Assembly: GCF_052324685.1 (NCBI RefSeq)
Contig: NC_135218.1
Span: forward strand, 11,930,358-11,994,357
Origin: Brachyhypopomus gauderio
Taxonomy: Eukaryota > Chordata > Actinopteri > Gymnotiformes > Hypopomidae
DNA length: 64,000 nucleotides
Reading direction: 5' to 3'
The first letter of the stretch is position 1. Each line of letters opens with the position of its first letter. Below, in pieces: positions 55,480 to 64,000 of the stretch. A program made the position numbers and the translations under genes. The notes beneath the pieces were generated by a model. That model saw nothing but the letters and a program-made list of their open reading frames with translations, was not told the origin of the DNA and ran no database searches.

Positions 55480-56400
55480 CTAACGTTTACTGCTTCTCCC
55501 TCGTTTACCGCTAACGTTTAAACCTTTCAAAGTGTAATACAGTAAATATAGTAATGTAATATTATATCATGTAATATAATATAATATAATATATAAGCCT
55601 TTGAAAAGACTATAAAAAGAATGTAAAGTTATGGCCAGTCACTGCAACCATTTGACGGCACTACCTGCTGCGCGGCGCGCCCGTCAGCAGTTATAAAAAT
55701 GGCGACCTACGTGCAGCGGGAATTTACCAAAAATCTAATAAATCTGCTACTTTTTGTGATTTTTTACGTGTCTTAATAATTTAGAGTAATTACACAATAT
55801 TAAGGCTTACATATGTTATCAGCCGGGGTTCCCTTTAAGGCTGTAAAAGCTGTTTTGCTGAGTTCTCTTAACAGTGCACTATTATATTTATTTGATAGTT
55901 ATTTTAAATTATTTTTTTGTTCCCTAAGGTGGATGGTATTATTTATTTCAGTTCAGTAAAACGTTTTGTATACTATTACCTAGTTTGTCTTTTTTTACCA
56001 CTGTAATAGTATTGTTTTTTCTTGTGAGAGGTATTAAAAAGGTCTTAAGTCATTGAATTTGCGATTTTAAAATGTGCAGATACCCTGATTTCCCAGTCAA
56101 CTTCAGTCTACCACTGGAACCATGTGCAAGGCTGAGCTAGACCACCAGCCTCAAAATTTCTAGCCCTGCTTTAGTGGCTTTAGATAAGAGTCCCACAGCA
56201 ATACAATATTCTCAATATAATTTTGTGGTTGTGCTTTGATGTACATTGGTGGAGGAGGTGGTAGGACTATGCAAAAATCTGCACATGGGAACAAATATGC
56301 ATCAGTAACTCACTTGAAAATTTGCATCAGTAACATGTGCTCAATTTGGCCAGTAACATGTGCTCAGTCAGGCGTAGAGGTTTTGGCCTTGACAGCACCC
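55480..56400. other. No gene recognised
   Basis: AT-rich with a CG-rich patch at about 55650-55710. A calpain-like phrase (GFGLDS) lies at 56378-56395, just before the exon at 56403. Confidence 0.4.
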
Positions 56401-56402
56401 AG

Positions 56403-58760
56403 AAAGGCGGCAGTGGAAGACTTGGACTCCTGGAGTTTCACACCCTCTGGATGAAGCTGCAGAAATACCTGGTACATGCACACACATTACAGCAGGCACT
56501 TCCTGTAGAGCTACAGCAATTCCCAGTTTGGCTTTTCCCATGAGTTTGGCATTGGTGCTATAGTAGTCTAAGAACCAGGAGAACCCTCCATTGCTCTGGG
56601 GGTTAAACTGTCTCTCCTGCAGTGTCCAAGGCATAACCGCGGGAAGTAGGGGTGCTGGGGGTGCTGCAGCACCCCCTGTGGGCACTACGAGTATAACTTC
56701 AAACATCTGTAACTAAAGAAAAACGATAGATACCAAAAAATAAAAATGAATAAAACAAATAAAAAAAAAAATCAAATTGTTACTACTACTACTACTTCTA
56801 ATAATAATAATAATCTGGTTACAGTCCTTTCTTCATCCACAGCAGCTAAATGGTGACCGAGTGCGCCTGGAACTTCAATTAAAAATGCTTGATGATGTCA
56901 TTCAAGGTTCACAGTGCAACAGCGTGCAGGACATAGCAACAAGCATATCTAAGCTCCATCCTCAAACACGAAGTGTTTTCCAACAAGCTGAAAACTTTAT
57001 AAAGCTTTGCCTCAGCCTTCCTGTCTCAGCCGCTTCATCTGAGAGAACGTTCGCTTGGAGTGAGATTTGAACCTGTAGGCGGTGGCGAGTGTAAATTTTT
57101 GAGGGGTGGGGTGGGGGGGGGGGGGTGGCGAACGTAAGTTGTCGACGGGGGGGGGGGGGGGGGGTGAACGTAAAATGGACACAAATTAAGTGTTATATCG
57201 CGATCTATCGATCGCTGGTGGTTGGCGCCAGAGCGAACTAGTAACTCATTGAATCATAGATATGGATCAGAGGTAAATAAACTAGATTTTTTTTTCGGCG
57301 TGAGATATCGGAAGTGTGACGTGAGAGCGTGTGAAGACGGTCAAATGCGTGAGAGTTGGCAACCCTGAGGTAGGACAGTGGTTTGTCCTGCCGCTGTGCA
57401 GAGTGCATTTCTCTGTTAAATAGCTGGTGTATATGTATCTTGTGTGCTGTACTTGCTGTCAAACTCAGAGTGTAGGGCTTGTATTTGCATATTTGCTGTG
57501 ACGTTGTAAAGCGCAACACTACCCCCCCCCCCCCCCCCCCCCCCCTTTCAGCACCCCCTAAGCAAAATACCTTACCCCGGGCCAAGGGCCAAGGAGTTTC
57601 AGTCATAGGCACTGGTTGATTTTGCCGAATTAGCTATGAGCTTCATAGCTGTGTGGTACATATGCTCTCGTTACCTCATCAGGAGATCTTTAATCACCGC
57701 GATACAGACCGTTCGGGCACTATGAGCTCCCATGAGATGCGAGAAGCACTGGCTGAAGCAGGTAAGGAGTGTTTAGAGCAGTGGCGGATGCAGCCGGCAA
57801 TTTTTGGACGGGCCAAAGTGTAATTGGGGTGGGCAAGCATGTTGTTGACGGGGGGGGGGGTGGGGGGGTTGGCGAACGTAATTTGTTGTTTGGGGGTGGG
57901 GTGGGGGGTGGGGGGGTGGCGAACGAAAGTTGTTCGGGGTGGGCGGGGTGCATGGTCATTAAATGACTCGCGCGCTATAGGCGCCATCCTGCAGCAATTA
58001 TAGTTTATTTTCATACGGAAAACTGTATTCTGACCTTGTGATTAGGTGGGCCCAGCTGCCAATCAGGGTGGGCCTGGCCCACCCAGGCCCGCCCGTAGAT
58101 CCGCCCCTGGTTTAGAGCACAGTTCTCCAACGTCAGCTCAGCCTTCAGCCCTACTCTGAAATACCTACTAAAGAACTTCATAGTTTCCTGATAGCAACTG
58201 GAGTCCCTTGTTAACAAGATAGTTTTGATTGTTGTATTATAGTAATACCTGTTGACTGTAAGTTGATAACTTGTTGATAACCTTATTAAATATTTGTGCT
58301 TTCTCAGGTTTCCAAATAAACACTCCTGTACTCCAGGTGATCATCTCACACTATGCTGACCAGCAGAGTGCCATCGACTTTGACTGCTTCGTGGGCTGCC
58401 TGATCCGTCTGGAGATGCTCTTCCATGAGTTGATTCAAGCAAACTAACCAGGGATTAGGCAGGCAGCCCGAGTGTTATATTCCTGAAACCTTACCCATTA
58501 GTAGACTGAAATTATGTCTCCCGATTACCACAATTCTGCACTGAGTGTCAGTGAGCAGGAGTCAGTGCTTACAGACTTGGCAGGTTTTTTCAGATTTTAT
58601 AAGTAGTCAGATTTCTTATCTACTTATTTTTTCTACTTTGCTCAGAAATGTTCCAGACGTTTGATAAGAACAACACAGGGAAGATTGAGCTGGATATTCT
58701 GCAGGTACTTTTATGTTCATATCTAATTGACTTTATTAATGAAACACTGTATTTTAGTTC

Positions 58761-58830
<70 letters not shown>

Positions 58831-58858
58831 CCAGTGGCTTTGCTTGGCTCTAAGTTGA
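56403..58858 (+). CDS. Calpain large subunit, last five exons (penta-EF-hand domain)
   Basis: Exons 56403-56471 (69 nt), 57683-57761 (79), 58308-58424 (117), 58646-58704 (59) and 58835-58858 encode GGSGRLGLLEFHTLWMKLQK, TDRSGTMSSHEMREALAEAG, FQINTPVLQVIISHY...IDFDCFVGCLIRLEMLF, MFQTFDKNNTGKIELDIL and WLCLALS-stop. Exon lengths and phases are those I remember for mammalian calpains. The domain binds Ca2+ and pairs with the small subunit or itself. The 117-nt exon ends at ATGAGT rather than GTGAGT. Two hAT elements lie in introns. AATAAA is at 59008. The catalytic exons lie before the repeats or are lost. The exact paralogue is not resolved. Confidence 0.85.
56640..57600 (+). mobile_element. 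hAT element remnant in the calpain intron
   Basis: Contains an hAT dimerisation motif (KLCLSLPVSAASSERTF, near 57000-57055) and ends rich in 'ggggtgctg/cagcacccc' (56650 and 57550). The G- and C-runs near 57110-57165 and 57521-57545 may be sequencing-sensitive. Confidence 0.6.
57779..58109. mobile_element. hAT MITE, 331 bp, 8-bp duplication GTTTAGAG
   Basis: GTTTAGAG at 57771-57778 and 58110-58117. Ends CAGTGGCGGAT and ATCCGCCCCTG are near-perfect inverted repeats with the hAT CAG...CTG form. It lies 17 bases after a calpain exon. Confidence 0.93.
58763..58830. repeat. (TG)n microsatellite
   Basis: About 33 GT dinucleotides directly before the polypyrimidine-poor acceptor 'ttccag' of the last calpain exon. 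Confidence 0.95.
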
Positions 58859-59104
58859 ACCCAGAGTTCCTTCCTCTGGATAAGACAGTTCTGCAACTTT
58901 TAAGATTACATTATTAACTGAAATTATGGGATCTATGCCTTGCTGTTCCAGAGTTCCAGTTTCCCATGACACTAATAATTTACTAATGAAAATGCTATTG
59001 GCAGAAATAAAAGTTATCAGAAAAATGTTGGTCTTCTGGTGCTTTATCCAAAATGTGTAATGCAACAATACAAATTCTGGAAATATCTGACGTCCCCTTC
59101 TTAC

Positions 59105-59155
59105 ACGGATATAAAGAGTTAAGTGCCTTCCGCGCAGGCTGTAGTTCTGGGAATA
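59105..59155 (+). promoter_or_regulatory. TATA-like promoter of the second calpain
   Basis: TATAAAG at about 59110-59116, some 40 bases before the ATG at 59156. Plausible core promoter by position only. Confidence 0.4.
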
Positions 59156-59392
59156 ATGTCCGGAATCGCGACAACTCTCCAGCACGTTCGCGCACGGTCC
59201 AAAGGCATCGGCACCAGCGCGTGCACGGTCCAATACCTCGATCAAGACTACGAGACACTCAAGTGGACCTGTATAGAGAGCGGCTGCTTGTTTGAGGACC
59301 ATGTATTTGAAGCATCCTCTTCTTCGCTGGGGTTTAAGGAATTCGGGCCCACTTCTTATAAAGTTCGCAACGTTACATGGTGTAGACCCGAG
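59156..59392 (+). CDS. Second calpain, first coding exon
   Basis: Opens MSGIATTLQHVRARSKGIG and continues VQYLDQDYETLKWTCIESG, CLFEDHVFEA, SSSSLGFKEFGPTS and VRNVTWCRPE, ending phase 0 at a GTACCG donor. This is the conserved N-terminal region of calpain large subunits before the protease core. Length 79 residues. It begins only 298 bases after the stop of the calpain upstream, a tandem arrangement. No further calpain exon was found before the kelch gene at 63.36 kb, so it is either an orphan exon or has a very long intron. Confidence 0.82.
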
Positions 59393-60930
59393 GTACCGCC
59401 CCCCATTTTTTTTGTTTAATGCTTGTTAATATAATTTAAAGAACTAATATATAGCCCAGTTGGAGAGTTTAAGGGACAAATTTCTTATGAATCTCCTTAA
59501 AAAACAAAACAAAACCATACAGAGCAATAAGAACAACAGAAACCATAGACATCTCTGATAACCCTAAAAAAGACAAGGGAGAGGTTTTATACCGAATAAA
59601 TAGAAGAAAGAAGTTAAATAAAAATGTACAATAAAAACAAGATAATAAATCTGTAAATTAAGCAAAAAGGTAAAACACAACTCTAAACAAATTCATAACA
59701 AATTGTATTCTCACAGAAATGAATGAAACGTTAATGGAAAAAAACCCAATACAATCCTAAAATGATTTTGTCATGACAATGGTTCTCTCTTCCCATGGAA
59801 ATATCATGACATAAACACAAAAATGATTCTCAGTGACAGTATCTAAAATTGAAAAAGTATTTTAAACCCGTATATTTTGAACAATTCCAAACAAATGCAT
59901 TTTTTTATTCTTATTGCTTTAGAAAAATGTTCATATATCTATTATTAGTGTTTTTCATTTATATCTTCACTAAATACAAGTCACAAGGCCAATGTGGTAT
60001 ATAGCCAGGCTTTTCTAGTTTTGAAAATAAGTAAATTAAAAAACAGCACCAATAAAAATTACAAACAGCATTTACACATTTCAGTATTCAACACAGAAAC
60101 AGAATGATCCAAGAAATAAAATGAAGGAGAAAAAAAAATACCATCAAAAATGGCACCACCAGAGATGCCATTTTTATATACATTTTACTGCCAGTACTAT
60201 AACAGCACAAACTGCGTTTCATTGCAAGTCCCTCCAATCAGAGGTTAGTATGTTGGGTTGCTGAGAGTAAACTGGAGTTTTATTGGCTGATTGGTATTGT
60301 AAACAATCCTAAGTAAACTGGTTTATGATTGGCTGTTCAAAAATATTAGCAGTAGTAGTAGTACTTAAAAATGCAAATGTAGGAAAAAATAAAGACTAAA
60401 ATAAAACTAAAATCTTTTTGCTTTCGTTCTCACTCGTCACAAACAGCAGGTTGAAGACCTCCACCTTTACAATGGGGAAACATGCATGCACAAGTTAAGA
60501 CCATATGCCCGCAATATACATTTGCCAAGTCAAATGATGGACATTTTCACAGGACTGCTGTGAACTTGAAGGTTCTGCATGTGCTTGGATGAAGTGGCTT
60601 GGACAGACCAGGCCAGGCAGTGAAGGATGTAACGTGATGAGCAGGTTTCTCTGGAGCACTCACATCACACTCATTACAATAGTATGCTGGCTCATCTTTC
60701 ACTCTGCTATGGTAGGAGATCTTCTTCCCTTCTGCTACAAGCTGCTCACCTGCACAGCCTCCTCTTTCTCAGCTCTGCATGAGGAGTGCATCGCCGTGGG
60801 AGGAGAACAAACATACCAGCGTGGTGGAGCTCATACAGGTCAGTCTGAGCCACCGGAGCAGGAGAAGCACCACGGACATGGGGGTCAATCTGATGGATTA
60901 TGGTTTACCTGTGAATAATCTGTATGATGT
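59393..60930. other. Intron-like region, no exon supported
   Basis: AT-rich. AG/GT-bounded candidates (for example 60771-60836) encode nothing recognisable. No calpain exon 2 found. Confidence 0.5.
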
Positions 60931-60931
60931 A

Positions 60932-62526
60932 CAGTGGGGAAAATAAGTATTTAGTCAGTCACCAATTGTGCAAGTTCTCCCACTTAAAAAGATGAGAGAG
61001 GCCGGTAATTGACATCATAGGTAGACCTCAACTATGAGAGACAAAATGTGAAAAAATTTGAGAAAATCATTTTGTCTGACTTTTAAAGAATTTATTTGCA
61101 AATAATGGTGGAAAATAAGTATTTGGTCAATAACAAAAGTTCATCTCAATACTTTGTTGTATATCCTCTGTTGGCAATGACAGAGGTCAAATGTTTTCTG
61201 TAAGTCTTCACAAGGTTGGCACACACTGTTGCTGGTATGTTGGCCCATTCCTCCATGCAGATCTCTAGAGCAGTGATGTTTTGGGGCTGTCGGCGGGCAA
61301 CACGGACTTTTAACTCCCTCCAAAGGTTTTCGATGGGGTTGAGATCAGGAGACTGGCTAGGCCACTCCAGGACTTTGAAATGTTTCTTACGAAGCCACTC
61401 CTTTGTTGCCCTGGAAGTGTGCTTGGGATCATTGTCATGCTGAAAGACCCAGCCACATTTCATCTTCATTGCCCTTGCTGATGGAAGGAGGTTTGCACCC
61501 AAAATCTCACAATACGTGGCCCCATTCATTCTTTCATGTACACGGACCAGTCGTCCTGGTCCCTTTGCAGAGAAACAGCCCCAAAGCATGATGTTGCCAC
61601 CCCCATGCTTGACAGTTGGTATGGTGTTCTTTGGATGCAACTCAGCATTCACTGTCCTCCAAACATGACGAGTTGTGTTTTTACCAAATAGTTCTACTTT
61701 GGTTTCATCTGACCATATGACATTCTCCCAATACTCTTCTGGAACATCCAAATGCTCTCTAGCAAATTTCAGACGTGCCTGGATATGGACTGGCTTAAGC
61801 AGGGGGACACGTCTGGCACTGCAAGATCTGAGTCCCTGGCGTCGTAGTGTGTTGCTGATGGTAGCCTTTGTAACGTTGGTCCCAGCTTTCTGCAGGTCAT
61901 TCACTAGATCCCCCCTTGTGGTTCTGGGATTTTTCCTCACCGTTCTTGTGATCATTTTGACCCCACGGGCTGAGATCTTGCGTGGAGCCCCAGATCGAGG
62001 GAGATTAGTAGTGGTCTTGTAGGTCTTCCATTTTCTGATTATTGCTCCCACAGTAGATTTCTTCACACCAAGCTGCTTGCCTATTGCAGATTCAGTCTTC
62101 CCAGCCTGGTGCAGGTCTACAATTCGGTTTCTGGTGTCCTTCGACAGCTCTTTCGTCTTCACCATAGTGGAGTTTGGAGTGTGACTGAGGTTGTGGGCAG
62201 GTGTCTTTTATACTGTTAACGACTTCAAACAGGTGCCATTAATACAGGTAATGAGTGGGGGAAAGAGGAGCCTCTTAAAAAAGAAGTTACAGGTCTGTGA
62301 CAGCCAGGAATCTTGCTTGTTTGTAGGTGACCAAATACATATTTTCCACCATTATTTGCAAATAAATTCTTTAAAAGTCAGACAAAATGATTCTCTCAAT
62401 TTTTTTTCACATTTTGTCTCTCATAGTTGAGGTCTACCTATGATGTCAATTACAGGCCTCTCTCATATTTTTAAGTGGGAGAACTTGCACAATTGGTGAC
62501 TGACTAAATACTTATTTTCCCCACTG
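60932..62526 (-). mobile_element. Full-length Tc1 transposon (1595 bp)
   Basis: Perfect-length inverted ends CAGTGGGGAAAATAAGTATT, flanked by TA (60930-60931 and 62527-62528). Contains an uninterrupted transposase. The same family occurs deleted at 14406 and, as a related end, at 63885. Confidence 0.95.
61146..62165 (-). CDS. Tc1 transposase, uninterrupted 339 residues
   Basis: [20 protein letters not shown] starts a paired-like DNA-binding domain (two helix-turn-helix motifs; [15 protein letters not shown], then GRPR-like SGAPRK). The DDE catalytic domain follows with D in [13 protein letters not shown] in [10 protein letters not shown] and E in DLNPIENLW (DD34E), plus the glycine-rich [11 protein letters not shown]. 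The length is that of the active fish-type Tc1 enzymes. No stop or frameshift, so it may encode active protein. It would catalyse cut-and-paste insertion at TA. Confidence 0.95.
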   Translation of the reverse strand: MVKTKELSKDTRNRIVDLHQAGKTESAIGKQLGVKKSTVGAIIRKWKTYKTTTNLPRSGAPRKISARGVKMITRTVRKNPRTTRGDLVNDLQKAGTNVTKATISNTLRRQGLRSCSARRVPLLKPVHIQARLKFAREHLDVPEEYWENVIWSDETKVELFGKNTTRHVWRTVNAELHPKNTIPTVKHGGGNIMLWGCFSAKGPGRLVRVHERMNGATYCEILGANLLPSARAMKMKCGWVFQHDNDPKHTSRATKEWLRKKHFKVLEWPSQSPDLNPIENLWRELKVRVARRQPQNITALEICMEEWANIPATVCANLVKTYRKHLTSVIANRGYTTKY

Positions 62527-62743
62527 TATATAATTCCTAATTTCATGGTCATATGGATTTCTTACAAATTTTCCAGCACTAGAGAGTTCCAGTGTGTGTT
62601 CTGCAAGTATTGATTTGAAATCCCACTTCAATTGACAATTTTTCTTGGTAGATTTTCTCTTTTTTCAGAATTTTTTTAACAAATGGTTTATAAGGTCACA
62701 CATTACGCTACTCTGTCCTGCTGGAGCTGTTGTTGCAGGGTAA

Positions 62744-63061
62744 TGTGATGGGCAGGGTGAGTAAAATAAAATGGAAGCGATCACGCCAAGTCTCAGGGAA
62801 AAAGGATGGTTTAATAGAAAAGTGCACATGACACATGATCCAAATAAAGGATATAATGACCAGTGGTCAACTGGTACAAAGACAAGACATATATAGGCAA
62901 ACAAACGACCCTCAGGTGAGACGGATCGCGGGCTCCGCCCACCTGAGGGACGCACAAAACACCACAACAGGTGTTGAGTATGGGGGCACTAGAGTATATT
63001 CTTATATCTGTAAGACAGATGATAATATGGTGACCAGTAGGGGGCCCGCTGTACCGTGACA
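62744..63061 (-). mobile_element. LTR (318 bp), minus orientation
   Basis: Reverse-oriented relative of the LTR at 21486-21780: TGTCACGG... start at 63061, ...CCCATCACA end at 62744. No internal region on either side, so a solo LTR. Confidence 0.75.
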
Positions 63062-63140
63062 GGTAAACACACACTGCCAGTAAACACTCACTCCCAGTAA
63101 ACACACACTCCCAGTAAACACTCACTCCCATTGTAAACGT
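63062..63140. repeat. 17-bp minisatellite
   Basis: Four to five copies of 'agtaaacac(a/t)cactccc' directly beside the LTR. Confidence 0.85.
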
Positions 63141-63357
63141 ACAGCATGTCTTACTCTTCTGTTTACTGATATCAGGATCTAATCCATGTGCCTGTACATG
63201 GCTCAAAGTTATTACAGAAACTCTGTTCCACAGTAAGACAAGCACCAAGTCTCTTAGGGATCTCTGATTATTTAAGTGCCTCCTTTTGTATAATAAAATG
63301 GTACAGTCTGCTCTGATGTTTAAGTCTGTTTATTGGTGTATATCCTGCAGGTCTGTC

Positions 63358-63729
63358 TCAGGCAGATGAAGTGGTGTTGGAGGTGGAGGATATCGGGCTC
63401 TGTGGGACGTCCTCGGGTAGGTCTCGGGGGGCGGTGTACTCTACCACGTTGGGCAGGCCCGGCACCAGGCAGCAGTTCAGTGCCTTCCGGGAGACACCCA
63501 TGTCGTGGACCTCACGCCTGCGGGAGGCACAGGGGAGAACATGGTTCATGGCACCGCTCACCCCACTATCAAATATGGCACATTTCATTTAATTTCATTA
63601 CATTTCATTTCATATCAGACAGGTGGGAACTAACCATTCTTCCTTTTGCCCATCGTAGCACTCCACGTTAAGGATGGTGGTGGTGAAACTTTTCAATCCA
63701 CCGACCACAAACAGGAGGTCGTCGACCAC
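63358..63729 (-). CDS. Kelch-repeat (KLHL-type) gene, last two exons
   Basis: Exon 63635-63729 encodes VVDDLLFVVGGLKSFTTTIL then NVECYDGQKEEW, a kelch blade with the diagnostic Gly-Gly pair and the Tyr...Trp spacing. It splices (TG|G, GTTAGT donor) to 63358-63517, which reads REVHDMGVSRKALNCCLVPG, LPNVVEYTAPRDL and a Ser/Thr-rich end with TGA at 63358. KLHL proteins are usually Cullin-3 substrate adaptors. The exact member is not resolved and the rest lies beyond the window. Confidence 0.78.
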
Positions 63730-63884
63730 CTGTGCAAAGTGGATTGTTTTATAAAGGAAAATTTGCAGGAAAATTGAAAAATTTGGAACTTTTTAAAATA
63801 TGTTTAGCCTAAATAACCTAAACACATGATCTGAATATCTTTTTAGCATGATGCCTGTATCTATTAAAGGGCGACACCATTTTA

Positions 63885-64000
63885 CAGTGAGGAAAATAAG
63901 TATTTGAACACCCTGTGACTTTGCAAGCTTTCCCACTTAGAAATTAAGGAGGGGTCTGAAATTTTCATCTTAGGTGCATGTCCACTGTGAGACATAATCA
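63885..64000 (+). mobile_element. Tc1-like terminus, cut by the window end
   Basis: After TA, CAGTGAGGAAAATAAGTATT and 'tttgaacaccctgtgactttgcaagc' form a Tc1-type left end related to, but different from, the element at 60932. Confidence 0.75.

Noticed and set aside
57110-57960. G-rich runs as G-quadruplex regulators
   Set aside because: They are tied to hAT remnants and poly(G/C) tracts whose length is unreliable. No promoter context.
60771-60836. Possible exon bounded by AG and GTCAGT
   Set aside because: None of the frames matches calpain exon 2 or any family I recognise, and the donor is weak.

Overview
The window is nuclear DNA of a vertebrate, almost certainly a teleost fish. It has split genes with GT-AG introns, microsatellites, and a dense mix of fish-type repeats: Tc1, hAT and Harbinger-like DNA transposons, L1/Tx1, L2, RTE and CR1/Rex-like LINEs, and a Ty3/gypsy element. 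No prokaryotic operon, CRISPR or phage structure is present. I estimate that ordinary host exons fill well under a tenth of the window.

Layout. 0.3-4.6 kb: the last exons of HEMK1 (+) face CISH (-) tail to tail, an arrangement also known in mammals. CISH shows its first and last exons but no middle exon. 5.2-6.5 kb: a decayed Tc1-like element. 7-10 kb: hAT fragments and a minus-strand LINE with a second LINE nested in it. 10.5-12.4 kb: a GC-rich minus-strand gene candidate with five consecutive phase-0 exons, three of them near-copies, encoding a predicted 341-residue Ala/Arg/Asp-rich protein with long EAAAR and RDAA repeats. It has its own TATA and CRE promoter and shares an upstream region with a divergent plus-strand exon. 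12.6-28.6 kb: remains of a two-gene mobile element, namely a frameshifted transposase-like ORF and a multi-exon DUF4806-like ORF. It is broken up by an hAT-like insertion after codon 3, an LTR, LINEs and MITEs. 30.4-31 kb: minisatellites and palindromes. 31.5-37.6 kb: a Ty3/gypsy element on the minus strand. 37.7-40 kb: an hAT tail, then two exons that together form a complete THAP zinc finger. 40.66-50.98 kb: a roughly 10-kb foldback structure, with near-identical terminal inverted repeats of about 630 bp leading into oppositely oriented arrays of a ~187-bp satellite; its centre is filled by an RTE LINE, and an L2 LINE sits in the right array. 51.3-55.1 kb: a broken L1 with an intact ORF1 and an hAT nested inside, next to a THAP pseudogene. 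56.4-59.4 kb: the last five exons of a calpain, then the first exon of a second calpain. 60.9-62.5 kb: a Tc1 element with an uninterrupted 339-residue transposase. 63.36-63.73 kb: the last two exons of a kelch-repeat gene (-).

Main points. The strongest host calls are HEMK1, CISH, the calpain exons and the THAP exons. The most unusual items are the tandem phase-0 exon gene with helix-forming repeats and the giant satellite-armed foldback structure. All exon calls come from reading frame, splice sites and remembered family motifs. No alignment or expression evidence was available.
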